A stretch of DNA of 64,000 nt from Apricaphanius iberus (taxonomy: Eukaryota; Chordata; Actinopteri; Cyprinodontiformes; Aphaniidae): contig JAPXFQ010000181.1 in NCBI GenBank assembly GCA_028564705.1, forward strand, positions 2,360,001 to 2,424,000, given 5' to 3'. Numbering within the stretch: position 1 is the stretch's first letter; each line of letters starts with the position of its first letter. A program made the position numbers and the translations under genes. Shown here in pieces: positions 33,578 through 47,500 of this stretch. The notes below the pieces were generated by a model. That model had not been told where the DNA came from. It was given only the letters and a program-made list of their open reading frames with translations, and made no database searches.

Positions 33578-35690
33578 TTTGCGTTCAGAAGCTGAAATAA
33601 CTTTGTTTGGCATATTGAGGTTGGATTAGGAACAGAGGCAGGAAACAGCAAGTGCAAGAACCTATTTTAACAGCTGTTTCCTTTTGTTCCTACGTAACAA
33701 AGCATGAAAACAGAAAAGACACAAAAAGTAAAGCTGGGAGTCTCTCTTCGCTGATGGTCCAGATATTTCTGCCATTTTCATCCAGAGTCTCGTGTCTTTT
33801 CTGGCATTGGTTGATGCCATTGATTCCCCCTGCTGCATGGTGGGGGTTTTCACTCTGAAAGGGCAATCTCTCTGGGTTAGCCTTGAAACACCACGCTCCT
33901 GGATTAAATTATAAATGAGCCCTCCATGGGAAGCGTATTGCTTACCAACCTTGGATAATGAGAGGGAATTTAGATTCAAGGGGACAACCTTTTTTTTTTT
34001 TGCTGCTTTTTTTTAAGACTCCATGTATTTATTGATAAAAAGTTTTGCTAACAGGTGGGTATTTAATCCCTGCATTTGGGTCACACCTGCACCTTCTGCA
34101 TCCATATGGATCCATACAAGCGGAGCAAAGACTGTTCATGTCCTGAGACGTGAAGGCTGAACGCTGTATCAATTAGAGCCAAGAATATGATGTTGTAATC
34201 GGAGGATTAAGATAGGAGAGGGGTCAATGGGGTAGAGTTGGTGGGTGGAGTTTGGGGGGGCATCTGCAGTTGCAGGGATTTAGGTAAAAGACCATTTTAG
34301 CCTTCACCTTTTGTGGAGTAAAGGTTGTGCTCTTGTATTGCGTTATCGCTGTTCTTTGTTGAAATGAAATCAACAGCAGATAAATCTTATCACCAATGTT
34401 GTCATTATGACAAAGACTTATTCCAACCCCCCCCCCCCCCCCCCCTTAAGTTCATTGCTGCTGTGGAAAACCCCTCTGAAATTCAAGAAACTACCCACAG
34501 ACACAACAGTGATGCATTGTGCGGATTATTTATATACCTACAGTTGATCCTATTCAAATTTCCAGTTTTGTTTCAGGGTTACTGATAAAGCAGAGGACAG
34601 GCCCTGACATTACTCGCAGTCGGAGAGAGCTGTGTGTCCTTGGTAACAACCCACAAGTAATTTTCAGACCATTGAGCATGCCATAGTATAAGCCACACAA
34701 GATAATTTGACCAATTAGACCAATTCTTTTGTTAAAAGATTGAATATTGAACATAGCTAAGAATAGTTTGCAGTGTAAAGTAGCGGGTACAATACTTCTC
34801 TTGGGTAAAGAAATGTTTTATCTAGTGCAAGTTAAAGCGTACCTTTCGTTAAACCTCCCAAAAATAAATGAAATATTGAATTTATGTAGGTAAAACTAAA
34901 TACAATGTTGAAACACAAATGTAAGGAAACTTGAAAGAAATATAGCATCTTAGGGTGTTTCTATGACCAGTTCTTTTGTGGAAGTGTGAATGTTTAATAT
35001 ATCAATCTCTGGCTTTTACTAGCTAGTTTCCATCTAAGTAAAAAAAAAAAAATAATAATAAAACCTAATTCTCTGATGTAAACTAGAATTTAGCACAACC
35101 CAGAAATGTTATGTTTTTTTGAAGAATCATTTTACCATCACACTGTTTCCTGCTTCCTCTTTTGGAAAAGGTTCAGTGACGTCTGATTGGGCGGATTGTG
35201 TTATTGAGAATGGAGGTCCAGGAAGAATGATGGGGCTCTGTGTAGTGTCCTTTCTAAGTCAACAAACTGGGTCCCACTATTTTACCCAATGCTTAAACCG
35301 AAGATTAGATCAAAATGTGTATAAAAACACATTTCCTTCAAGCAGTGCTTAAATCTTTGAGAAATGTACACCCTTAAAATGTTGAATAGACATGAACCAG
35401 TAAGCTCTATTATGGGATACAAAAGTGTAAAAAAAATTCCTACAGTTTAGATCAGCTGAAAGACGTTTTTTGTACAATAAAAGCTGATTAATCTGGAAAA
35501 TGTATATCACAAAAACCCCCATAAAAGACAGTCATTGCTTGGAAACTAAAATATCACTTCCCACTAACAAATATGCAACTTCTGTCACCACATTAACCCA
35601 GCACAAAAATGAAAAAAAAGTACCATAATCTATTCTTTTTTATTATTATTATTCTTTCGTGTGTGTTTTTGTGCAAAATTATTTTTTTGT
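33578..35690. other. Unique sequence with a 19-C run
   Basis: A pure run of 19 C lies at 34427-34445. The rest is AT-rich to mixed. Open frames (33652-33979, 34325-34585, 35119-35352) overlap on both strands and show no family features. Confidence 0.5.
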
Positions 35691-36250
35691 CCAAATTAAT
35701 TGAGTTTCACTTCAGGTCAACCTCATTTACTTGCGAGCTGAAATTTCACCTACGATTTTCCACTGATTTTCCACTTTATTGATGAGCGAATGAAACTCAG
35801 AGCTGAAAGGACTACAGTCGTTAGCGACGCTAACCAGGTTTGGAGTTTGACATGGTGATCATGTTTAATAGATTTCAGCCTGTTTCCGTGACCCTCGCTT
35901 GGCATTGTTGCTGTGATTGCTGTGGGATTAAAGAGGAGAAATAAGCTTAGCTGGGGAGAAATAGCCCGGGAGAAACACGTGGCTGCGAACAGGGATTGAG
36001 GGAAGGAGGGAGAGAGAGGGAAGGGGAGAGCGGCCACGAGAAGGAACTGCACTCTTTGTACGGCCCAGATGTCATTGTGGTGGACTACCATTATTGATCA
36101 GTTGGGTTGCACACATACACACAATCCGTTATCTTTTTCGCTCACTCGACATGCATAATTCTTTTTAAGCAATAGAAAAAAACGCGTCTCTGTGTATTGC
36201 AGCGTGCCTGATAAACTTTGTCATGGATTTATAGATCAGCTTTGACACAT
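35691..36250. promoter_or_regulatory. Candidate conserved non-coding block
   Basis: Non-repetitive mixed sequence with AT cores such as ccaaattaattgag (35691) and ctttattgatgagcgaatg (about 35774), and CpG-bearing words such as gtcgttagcgacgctaac (35818). It is clearly different in texture from the flanking AT-rich DNA. This is typical of vertebrate enhancer sequence, but no alignment is available. The antisense frame 35750-36091 is not recognisable. Confidence 0.3.
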
Positions 36251-38703
36251 CCTAAACAAAACAACACGTCTTCATGTTGCATAATCATATAAAAACAACA
36301 CTTTATTTTTTTCTCATCTCTGCACTCCTTCTTCCTCCTCTATCAAAGCAAGATGGCCTTGCTGATGGCCTTGTTTAGGTGCGACAGGCCCAAGATCGCA
36401 GACAAACTTTAGCATGTAGGTGTCTGTGTGCATTCGGAAGGCTTGGCAGGGAGGGGACACGGCACCCAAACTTAATCCAAACTCACAGCAGCCCAGAGGG
36501 CATTAAGGGTGAGTGGGGGTTGGGTGATCTGTTTCCTAAGCAGAGAGGCTCCTTTTTAGCATTCTGTTCCAGTTTATTAACACCCTCTCAGGGCCCACAC
36601 AGTTTTTTTTTTGGGAGGGGGGATTCTCACAAAACAAAAAGAAAAGAATATTGTTAGAAGAAAACTGTCAGACATCTTGTGAATTTCACTTTCGATAACT
36701 GGTTCTTTTAAAATGATGGAGCAGAAGTTTCACTGCCGTTGATATTAATAACGTCAATGGAAAATGGAAGACAAGGCAAAAACAAAAAGAGGAAGGCCGG
36801 AATTACAGGTTAAAAGGAATCCGTCATTCCAACCTTCGTTTAACTTTGATGCAAATACCTCCCTGCTATATAAACCTCTCCCTCAAACAGACACATTCAA
36901 CCACAAAGACACAAACGGTGCAGCCCCAATCTCCCACAATGACCTATAGATCTTTCTCCGTTTTTACCATAAAACAACTTGAACGTTCTCTTTCCCTTTC
37001 TTATTTCACCCCATGTCTCCCAACTGCCCCAAAATTCACTACACATACAAGCATCTCATTCATTACTGCCTTCTCCAATGTCTTCTCTCTTAATTGTGCA
37101 AAAGCAGAGAGAATTGGGGGGTCGGGTGTAGTTAGTTCTGACTGGCCAGTGATGTTGCATGTCTGACTAACTTAGGGAAACAAGCTGGAAATGTCTCCAG
37201 GCTACTGCAGCTAATCATTCAGGAACTGATCGTTAGCCGCTGATGTCAGCCTAACCTTGCCACTGTGTATTTTAGTGAGTCGTGTGTGTATGGAAAGGGG
37301 AGATGGGGATACATATAGATAGACATTTGGAGTGTACGTTGTAAAAAAGGATGGCAGATCATTATGAAAGATAAATAGCCATATTTCCATTCTTCTTCGT
37401 TTAGGCACATAGCATAAAACTACATTATTTAGTACAAAGATTTGAGCTTGCTGCAAGATTTTTGGACCGATACGTAATCTTTACATTTTTGTTAATCTTT
37501 CACCTCCTGATACTATAGTTAAAGCCACTTACCAATTCTATTTAAGAACTTGACTTAACAGTGTTCTTTTTTTCTTAGCCCACCTTCTAGAAAGATGAAG
37601 TCACTCTGTATGAGTGAACAGTCGATGCAGAATATGGTTTTAAGTATATAGGACAAAGATAACCTAAAACGATCAATATTTTAGGCTCCTTTTAACATCA
37701 AATATTACTGATTAGCATGATTTGCTTTGCTAACTTTACACATCAGAAAAAAAACACTGCTTTCTTACATTTCCAACTGCCTAATTTCGATCAATTTCTT
37801 GGTGAGTCTCTAAACAATGAGCTTTGCGACTAGCTACATGATGTTGCTGTTGTTAAGAAGAGCAAAACTTGTATTGGGCGCATTTTCACTATTGGAACTT
37901 TAGAGTAATTTTACCAGACCATCTAATGGGGTTAAACAGTTCACCACATCCTACCAGCTGCCGTGTTTGCGTACAAAATTTGCCCTGGTTGATTTTGCGA
38001 ACACGTCAGCATATCACGACCGTTTCGGCAGTGAGCGGCGTCATTGTTCAACGCCAAGAGGTGTCCACAAAAGCAGAGAATAAAAATAGATTGACAGTGG
38101 AAGAAAGAGGGATAGTTACCGGTTTCTATTTGCCATGTTGCCATGTTTGATTTTGCACTTCTTTGTCAGCAACTCTTTGAATTTTACAATGCGGGGCGAT
38201 GTCTTCTGATATCATTTCCCAGTGAGTTAATAATAATTAGTATGATTTAACCACAAGTCCCGCCCAGTTACCCCACCAGGCCAGTTTCTACTACATACCC
38301 CAAGGCTGTTTCTCGGTTGGTTCCTAAAATTGCCTTGAAAAAGACCACATCTGGATGGCCCGTTGAAGTGGAGATACGTGAAAACCGTGAAGGTGCTGGT
38401 TAAAATACTCTGTAGGTCAGATAAGGGAAAGGGGAAAACCCTCTGTCTAAAAGGACAGATAGTTTTTTATGGACAGTTGAAGAGTGTTTTGGATTTCCCT
38501 TTCTTTGCCCATAAGTTGTTCTCTTTTAGAAGAATCAAGTGACAGTCTGTTTTCACCACAGGCAGACAAAACAAGAATTTTTGAGTTTATCTGACATTTC
38601 CCTTCATCTCTAGGTGGGGAGAACGAGCTGGTCTTGGGGGAAATAGCAACTGGAGGCACTCTTGTGGGGTCAAGCAGGCTGCAGGGTCACTGAGTACAGA
38701 GGT
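36251..38703. other. Unique sequence, no gene recognised
   Basis: About 37200-37300 has mixed composition. Short open frames occur throughout on both strands without domains. No transposon ends were seen. Confidence 0.45.
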
Positions 38704-38735
38704 GAGGAGGAGGAGGAGGAGGAGGAGGAGGAGGA
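38704..38735. repeat. (GGA)n microsatellite
   Basis: About ten GGA units. The open frames over it encode poly-Glu or poly-Arg and are artefacts. Confidence 0.9.
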
Positions 38736-41700
38736 TGTTCGCCCAGGGGCTACCGAGCTCACCCAAAATAAACACGAGTATCAGAGACACAGATCATCTG
38801 CAAGCAGGAGGAATGCAGGGATGCAGCAGCAGGTTGCAGTCAGTGTCCATCATGTACAGGATTCCTGTGGATACTTCCCGTGAATGCAGAAGAAATGTAA
38901 ATTTTCTTTACATACAGGGATTCCGTGTAACTATAGTTCCCAGAGCCAAAATAATCCCCCAAACAACAGCTGTGATGACGGTTAGTTGTTGTGGTAACAA
39001 CAGATTGATGTAATTGTTTCTGCTCTCAACTTTAAAAGCCCTCATTCTGCGTAATGCTTACAAAGATGTGATTCTGTACATAGGTTGCGTAATATCGTTC
39101 ATTTGTCGATTTTATTTTATTTTTTTGGCCTACTTTTAGGTCATGGAGCCAAGATATCCTCTACCTTACAGTTATTGTTTTGCCTTAAGTGCTTGTTGAA
39201 TTATGTCAGGGTGAGTAATAAAGCTATGAAGCAACAAGCAGGTTGTATGTTTGGAGCTAGACAAACCGTTGTCCATCTCTGGTTAAGTATTGTTTAGTTA
39301 AACGCTTTGCATTTCGCCTGGCATACAGTCAGTAAGACAACACTTGATTTGTTTTACTTCATCTGGAATAATGCCTCCCTATTGTGCTTCCTTGGCTGTG
39401 GTCTGCTGCTCACCTCAGAACCCACCTGCCCCTCAATCCGTCTGTTGCTCGGGGGCCTTGTAGTCAACTACACAGGGAGGAAAGAGACCAAAGATAGGGG
39501 GCTCTTAGGTCCTCCCACCCTCCTTTCCTCCCTATCACCTTCCCTCCATCACAACAAACTCAATCTAACTGCCCTAACATCCACCTCCAGTCACAGCAGC
39601 AGCACTCTTGATGTTTTTGCAAAGAACCTCGCTCCCTTCCCCCCCTCACAATAGAGACCCACCCTTCAGCTCATGTCCTCAGTGCCTTTTTCCTACATTG
39701 TTTCCAGACAGTTGAGGGGAGAAAGGTGAGGGCCACTGGTGCCTACCTCTTACACCTCCAGTCCTAAGAGGGCAAACCTTACTCAACACATATTGAATTT
39801 AGCTTACAGTATTTAAGGAAATGCTTGAGTCAGATCTATAGATTCATTTAAGGTCAGGCAGTATCCGTTTTTAATACAAATTAATATTTGGGCATATACT
39901 GTATACAGTTTCACTGTCTGCCTACAAAGGCTTTAATTGTTGTTGTGTTTCATACATTTTTGTAAGTTATGGTATGGTATAGTATCTTTTACGGTATTCT
40001 TGAGAATTTCGACCTCATGGAACAAAGTGATCCAACAGCTATCTATACATAGGTAAGCGATCACATTTTCTTATCATGCTGATAAGACCACAAAATAAAA
40101 CCAGCTACCCCTGAAGATTGCTTTTTGTTAGAGATCAACCTGTTTCAGTTTATTGGTGTCATCGGGGGTTTCTTTGTCTTCCAGTGTGATATCCACTGCC
40201 ATTCAAGTTTTTTTTTATATCATAGAAATCTGGTTTGGTTTAGCATGCACATGTTTCTCATCAGCATGCTACAAACTTTCCAGATGAAGACTCCCTGCAT
40301 GATGGACATAGTGTCCGCATGGAAGGAAGCAGGTGTTGCTAATTATTGACTTTCAACTTGCCCATCTTTCCTCTCTTCACTCTGACTGTGCGTCGCTAAG
40401 TTTTCAGAAGTATCTAATTCAGCGCTTAGTACCTGCTTGGGTAGATTTAGCTTTTAGTTTAAAGATGTTATCTCAATAAAATACACTTAAGTTTGATTTG
40501 AATTATATATTAATATTAGCATATTAATGCTAAGCCTATGTTAAGAAAAACACTTGGGTTTCAGTAAGTGTCCTTTTCCCCGTCTCAGGGTGAAAGGACT
40601 TAGGTGGCGAGGTGGGCAAAAGTCAACCTGCCAATATTGTGACCGTGACTTCTCAAGTGAGGTAGTGAGCTACAAGGATAAACCAGGATTGCTGCTGTTG
40701 TGTAGAAAATAGTGATTACAGATGGTCTACGCAATGAGCTTGCTGGGGGACCTGAAGATGGAATCACAGAGACTTAAGTCTTTTACCACATCTTGGACCA
40801 TTCGCTGTAAGGTGTATTGAGACAGAACATATCATTACACCTAAGTAGTAGGCTAGTTTATTCAATTAGTGGCTTTTAAAAAAAACAAAAAACAAACAAA
40901 AAAACAGTACTTTTAACCAGTGTCTTGATGTTATATCAACCACACTTATTTCCACTTCCCACCACCATTGGTTCTGCGTTCCAGGCTCCCAAATATGCCT
41001 AACATCCTCAGTCGGAATAGTCATTTATGAATTAGTAGGAGTAATTGGGAGAGATTCTTGACTTTTTGGGTTTATTATGGAACTCTCTTGTGAAAAAGGT
41101 TGTGGCATCATTAGCAGAGAAACTGTTTCGACGTGTAGATGCTACATACTGCAGTCACTTTCTTAAACAAAAGGTGCCACTGTTGAGAAGACAATACTTC
41201 TATAAAGCAAGAATGGTTGCGAATGTCGAGTTAACAGGAAGTACACTCCTTGAACACATCTACGTAACACATTCAGACCTGTCATTTCGCGACTAACATC
41301 AGATTTGTAGTTAATCAATTCCTTGTTGATAATCCCAATTTTATCTTTATCGAAAAAATATGCACAGTAACATTTGTAAATCTCCCATTATAGTGACACC
41401 TTTTGTGTTTTATCCTCACATATAGAAGAAAATCTGTTACACTTAAGTTTGGCCGCCTGTGATTATCTAATCCCTGGCTGTGCAACTCTATTTAAAGAGC
41501 ATAGCCGCTAATCCTATCAGATTATACCTGACAGACTCAACAAAATCACCCAATTAATAGTTTTAAGGAAGATACCAAAAATGCCATATTAGTGAGAAAA
41601 GAGGAAAATAAAGAAAAAAATTATTGAGAAACATCCCCCACTTTAGGCTCCCAAATCTAATCCTTAATCGCAAACAAGGAGGCAACCAGGATCTGTAGTT

Positions 41701-42929
41701 GGGACCAGAGTAAGAAATGTACTATGTACCTATTGTATATATGCAGATGGGATTCTCTGTAAAAGCACATTGGTTTTTGGAAACCAACTTTAAATCTAGA
41801 CTCAGTGAGGAAGCTTGGATTTAAGTACCTTGGCAGCAGGCTCAGCAGGCACCGTTGTCCCAAATAGATCTGTGTGATTTCCTCGTACCTATTAGGATTT
41901 GTGAAAACAGTTTCTGCCAGCATTGAGTTGCAGATAAGCATGTGCCAATTTTCATTTTTTTTCCTTCTTTTTTTTTAGCCAATTCACATTTTTGTTTTAT
42001 CTATCATAGAATACAAAACTGAGAACCGAAAGGCTTCTGACGCTGATATTTAAAACCAAGGTTCAAGTCAAACTGAGCAGGACTATCAAACAGCATCACT
42101 TTCAGGACAGCGTGTTTGATCCAAGTCTGTTGTAACTTTCCATGATCGACTTGCTGTAACAAATCAATCTCTTGCTCCCATTGTACAGCGTGAAAACACT
42201 GAATGTTATAGTAACTTCCAGTTATGTAGTTGAGACTTTGTCATTGTTCTTTTTTAAACAACGCTGTTTTTATATGTAGTCATATTTGTTATTACAACCA
42301 TGTCTCTGTCTTTGAATACAAGCTAAAGCCATGGTTAGTGTAGTGCATACTCACAGATGTTTGATTTGCTTATCTCGGAGTCATACAAATTCACACAATT
42401 GAGCCATCATCGTCTTTGACTCGATGTGCATATTTTTGCCATTTAAACGGAATCATTCTTGTTGTATTAACCCAACCTCCTGTCTTTGCTTGGCACTCAG
42501 CGTTGTTTAAAACTGTGTAAAGTTTGAGCGCGGAGAGAACGGCTTTGAGTAACTCCTTATCTTCTGTTGCTGAGTTTTGGTCTAGCTGATGAAGGCAACT
42601 CCCACTGGAACTTTTAGACCCCTCCAGGGAAAGCACCACAGGCATGGCTGCTTGATGCAACATTTGCCTTCCCTGTTGCCTTCTACCTTCTGCTCTGTAT
42701 TTACAGCCCAACATTAAGGTCGAGTGCAGAATAGCGCTGTTGCAACTACTTGATTTTTGCCATACTGGGCTTGTGCTTGTAAGGCAAAGCACTGATTTTA
42801 ATGGATAGGGTGGATGGATTATCTCTAAACAGATGGTACTTCTTCCTTTGAATAGATAGTCCTGCTTTTTAGAAGTTAGCCTTGTTTTTTTTAGCCAGGG
42901 TTTTTCTAAGATGTTGCTGTGTCATACTA
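38736..42929. other. Unique sequence, no gene recognised
   Basis: Composition varies. About 39400-39740 is C-rich on the + strand and about 40600-40830 is mixed. A 133-codon antisense frame (42391-42792) has no recognisable domain and lacks splice context. I see no transposon ends. Confidence 0.4.
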
Positions 42930-42998
42930 TTCATTCAATTCAGTTAATTTATATATCATCAATTCACAACACGTGTCATCTTGAGGCACTTTACAAGA
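42930..42998 (-). repeat. Retroelement-type 3' tail, second family (inverse copy)
   Basis: It begins with a ttcattcaattcag repeat, then ttaatttatatatcatcaat, and ends tcttgaggcactttac. On the minus strand it corresponds to the tail at 12041-12110 (core, then TATATAAAT-like block, then ttga-type repeats). Confidence 0.55.
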
Positions 42999-43181
42999 GA
43001 TTTTATTTCAATTCAGCTATGCATTCCAATTAACCCTTAACGTCATTAAAATTTAGGGTTTTCTAGGCATGATCCGATTTTCCCCCACAGTGGAAGATAC
43101 CGTTAGCCATTGGTTAAACTGTAGATTCCAAATTACACTTAGAGTTTGAGTTATTTGCTTTAATAGTGGCTTATCTTTCCT

Positions 43182-43325
43182 GTCTATATGTTGTTCCTCT
43201 GATGTACTGATGATCCGTCAAGGGTGTACCCTTGCTTTCACTCATTTCCTACTGTAGATAGGTAACAGCCCCCTCCCCATGACCCTGGAATGGCTTAAGT
43301 GGGCTTAGAACTGAAATGGATGGAA
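43182..43325 (+). mobile_element. SINE tail fragment 1
   Basis: It contains gtactgatgatccgtcaagg followed by gtgtaccc and a ccccatgaccctggaatgg block ending in atggatgg, the 3' part of the teleost SINE family seen at 17280. The tRNA-like head is missing. Confidence 0.55.
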
Positions 43326-43484
43326 GCAATGACATTGATCCCCTAGCCTGATAATGAGCTGCTTATGTGGTAACCAGTAGAATATCTAGCTTGTAAAATA
43401 TATGTATTTCAAGAAAATGAATAGTATACATTATAGGAGTCCTTAAAAGCAAGTGTGACCATGCATTGTTATTTCTTACAAATG

Positions 43485-43620
43485 TCTGTGGCGACCCAGT
43501 GATGTACTCATAAGCTGTCCAAGATGTATCCAACCCTTGCCCTGTGGAAGTTTGTGTAAAATCCTCCCCTCCCCAAGACCCTGAAAATAATGAAGTGGTA
43601 GGGGGAAATAGGTGTATGGA
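43485..43620 (+). mobile_element. SINE tail fragment 2
   Basis: It runs gcgacccagtgatgtactc, agctgtccaagatgtatcc and ccccaagaccctgaaaat, then gtatgga. The order is the same as in fragment 1 about 300 bp upstream and in the same direction, but it is more diverged. No head is present. Confidence 0.5.
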
Positions 43621-44019
43621 TTTATTATAGAAAAGAAAGGGCAACACCAAGAGGTTAGGTTGCTGTCATAATGATTTCTACTTTTCCATGTATCCTGACA
43701 TTCTTAAAAACATTTAGGTTAGGTAGTTTTAAATGGAAGTCAAAGAAATAGATTTTAATTTAGGTATGTGTTGTGCTGTTGATGGGCCCCTGTTCTAAAC
43801 ATTATATCTATATTACATATTTAGATCTATGGGGTAGCGTTCACGGTGTTCTACTGCCTCATAACCTGGGAAGTTATTTTTCATTGACCTTACTCTCTTG
43901 CTTTATTGATTCATTTTTCTATATTAACAATATACCTTACTGTCTTATAATTAGATTTCATTTATCTGAGTCCCCGCAGGTGATCAGGTCATCATGAGCT
44001 AATTTAATCAGACAGTAAG

Positions 44020-44192
44020 TAGGGCTTTGAATTCGAATTTTGTTATTCGATTATAATTCGATCATTTTAAAAATTAAATATATTCAAACAATTTTTTGAG
44101 GGATCTCTTAATATTCAAACCTGTATAGAAATAATTTTTTATAAATGTGTTTCTTGTAAATGTTTTTAATTCAGATTCCGAGCAAAGCCCTA
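44020..44192. mobile_element. Short MITE with hAT-like ends
   Basis: The ends tagggctttgaattcga and cagattccgagcaaagcccta are imperfect inverted copies of each other (tagggctttg / caaagcccta exact). The 173-bp body is AT-rich and non-coding. A clear 8-bp target duplication was not seen, so the hAT placement rests on the tagggct end. Confidence 0.6.
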
Positions 44193-44244
44193 AGACTATG
44201 TGATTGCTTGAGTCTCACTTATTAGTCTCACTAATTGCAATGCT

Positions 44245-44545
44245 GCATGGAAAGCTAAATTAGTTTACTAATTGTGATTTGTTTGATTAGCACCACTGAT
44301 TTGTGTCTTAACCAATAAACAATGTAAAGAAAAATAAAACATTCTTTGGATTAAGTAATGTTTTGTTCAAAATTCCTCTGGATGAGAAGTCATTAATCAT
44401 TGGTATAAATTGATCATGGCAGTAAACAATGTAAGTCCAGTATTTGATGCATTAAGGTGGGTTCAAACATGGCTAATATTAGTTTTCTGTTCTTAAACAA
44501 TCTACTTTAAACCAATCTCTATTTTGAACACAAGAGAGTGAGAGA
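44245..44545 (+). repeat. Dispersed repeat B, copy 1
   Basis: It aligns with 60828-61127 on the same strand over about 300 bp. Shared blocks in order: gaaagctaaattagtt, aattgtgatt, ttagcacca, gatttatgtgt-like, aacaatgtaaag, ctggat(g/a)agaagtcatt, gtaaacaat, cagtatttgat-like, caaacatggctaat-like and tttctgttctt. No terminal repeat or coding frame is obvious. Class unknown. Confidence 0.8.
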
Positions 44546-47500
44546 GAGCAAAACTTTAAGCAGATAACACAAAGGTTGAACTGAGCACAATTCTCATTGG
44601 TATCCATTTCAGCTTTCGACCTTCTTCTGTCAGGCGATTATGGATCACTTACATTCCTTGGTGAATACATACAGAAAACTATGTGAAAAACGTGCTAATC
44701 ATAAAATGTCTCAATACTGTTATAATTTTTGTATTTCTTTTAAAGTGATATCTGAACACTGTATTACAGCAACTGTTAAAGATGTTCGCAAAAATTAGCA
44801 TGGGCACCTACACCACAATTAAAGATTGGTCATGGGCAGTAAAACACTCACCAGTACATCTCTAAAGAATAATAAAAACATTAAGTGACAGCTATTAAGC
44901 AGGAAAAACAGATTTTGTGGCCAACCAGTGTCAAGCTTATTAGATACTGCTGATCAATTTTCCAAACACTTTAGAAGCCAGAGCCCTGCTACATGAGTTA
45001 GTTCTGTGGCATGTGGATCACAACCTACATTTCCTTTATTTCTTCCCTCCATCTGAAGCATCTCTCTTTCCTACTCCCTCTCAGTCAGCCACTATTATCC
45101 CTATCCATCTCCTGCCGACTTTACATCACTGTTTACCACTTATCTTCGCCTTGCTGCCCTCCCTCTCATTATTTGCACTGCCTTTCCAACAGTCCTTGAC
45201 GTACATCTGTTCCCTTCTCGTGCTGTTGCCGTCTTGCTTTGTTCCGTTTATTGGTTTAAGGTTGTTTTTTCTCTTTACTGGGTGGGTTAACAAGCCTCTA
45301 TGATTTCATCAATGTGAATAAGTTGGCCTGATAAGACGTGACCCAGATGCGATCTCCATCTCTTTACACAGCCATCCATCACAACAACGAGCCACATAAG
45401 CTCCCACTCAAGGTTGAAGAAAATGTATCATATGGATTCCGCTCCATCCTCTACTAACAATGCTTGTTATTCTTATTGTGCAGTCCTACTTTTATATGCT
45501 GTTTCATATTTTTTTAATACTGGCTCGAAATTCGCAGACAGTTATCTATTTAAGAGTTTCTTTTGGGGAGCTATAATGGTCAGCAATAATTTAGTTTTAC
45601 CCTTTGTAATCTTTGGTGTTTTGCACTTCCTCTTGTGTCCCTCACATAATAGCATATTTATGCCAACATATTTCAGTAGGGACTAAAAGTATTTTTTCAT
45701 GATAAAATGAAGCACATAAATAAATCAGATGTTGTTTGTTTTTGCTCAGAAAATTTTACTCTATTATCAAGATATATTTAGTAACTTTTACACGCAATAT
45801 CCGACCTCAATAAGCAGCACATGCAAGTGCAGTTTGTTTCTAAACCAATTTGACTACTTGTTTTGCTCTAAACACCCAACTAAATGTATTGACCTAACTA
45901 GAATTTGTCAGGAGAAAACAATCTGCAGTTGCTGAAGGTAACAGGTAACAGGTGAGAAGGTTTTAGGTCTAATGTTTTCTGTTCAAAGTCATAAATTAAT
46001 CGTGTTAAAAGAGGAATGGATTTTATCCATCTTCCTAAATGGCTCCATTTTACTGATCCGATTAAGGTATTTTTGACAGATTTGTCCAAACCAAGCACTC
46101 TTTAAAAACTGCCTTCTCTTTCTTGAGTTTGTGTTGACACCATTGTCCTGTGTGGCAAATCATTACGACCTCTTTGCTATGCTTGACCTTTGTTGTTTTG
46201 GTTGTTACTTATTGTGCTTTTTTTGAGAAGAAATGTTTAAGTCGAGGCTGTTTGGTATCGTCACTTTTTGTAATTGCTTTGAAAGCAAACAATTTGAAGA
46301 CACTTTCTATGACACTTTCTAGTTGCACTTTTCTGTGAGAAAAGGGTTTTCTAATGTGGTATATTTAATCATAACTAACTGCCCAAACAAGGATGAGAAC
46401 CAAATAAATGAAAACTTGGTTTAATAAAAAATCTTTAGAAAAAATGAATATATTGAGGGTTAGATTTAAATTAATTAAAAAAAAACTTAACTACTAAGAG
46501 AAATTAACTTACCAGCAATCGTTGAATTCCCATTTTGCCTAATGGTTTGTTAATGGGAATAAAATTGGAGTAGGAAGATATTAAACAGAATGGCATGAAT
46601 TGGATACATGAATTTGTGAAACAAGGAGAAGACCTTTTGCTACCATTCATTGAGTTATATTTGTTTGGGTTGATAAGTTTATTACAGAAAAATAGTCAAA
46701 GTTCCTCTTTCAGTTGCCTAAAAATGTGTAATATAATTTTTTTGCCGTCTTGTGAAACTCATGTTTCTTTAAAAAAAAAAAAACTACAAGAATAAAAGAC
46801 GGATATTATTCTAGCTTTTTGTATTCCCCCATCCATTAACATCAATGTAGGTTCATATGAGTCCATTTTAAACATATTGCCATCTAGTTGATGAATAAAA
46901 CTAAGCTGATATTATGTTTATTTTAATTCTCGTTGCAGTTTCTGTTTGTGTTTTTGGGAGGGCTTTGCCATGTGGTATTTGTTTGGCCATGTGACAATGA
47001 TAGTGATGCACCACATGATCGGGCGGTGTAGGAGTGTGGGTAACTGAATAAAAGAATCAATCTTAGCATTCTGTTCATTTTTTCACAATGCCAGAAAGGT
47101 AAGAGAAGATTTATAATATCGGTTATCATCCATGACAGCAGTATTAGGACTGGACTTTTTTATCAGGCCAAAATTTCCATATATGTGCCACATTTTTGGC
47201 ATGAAAAATTATGCATTGTAATATGATTACAAACATTACTTTTTAATCATTGCTAAAGGTTTTTTTTTAGATATTTTTTTCTTGTCAGAACTATCTTCTT
47301 TCCCCAGATGATAGGTAGTCTAGTTTAAATAGCTACTGAATTAAAATGGTGGAAAAAAAGTTAAATGTTGGAAGAAAAGGAAATCAATTGGACATGCTTT
47401 GCACTTTGCAATCTTCTTCCAAAACTCTGTATATAACAGTTCCTGGTGATTGAAAAAGCATGACCTTCCTAATAGGGCTTTGTTTCTGGGGTACATTTTC

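Noticed and set aside
42391..42792. 133-codon antisense frame
   Set aside because: No domain or flanking splice sites that define an exon. Left inside the unannotated unique sequence.
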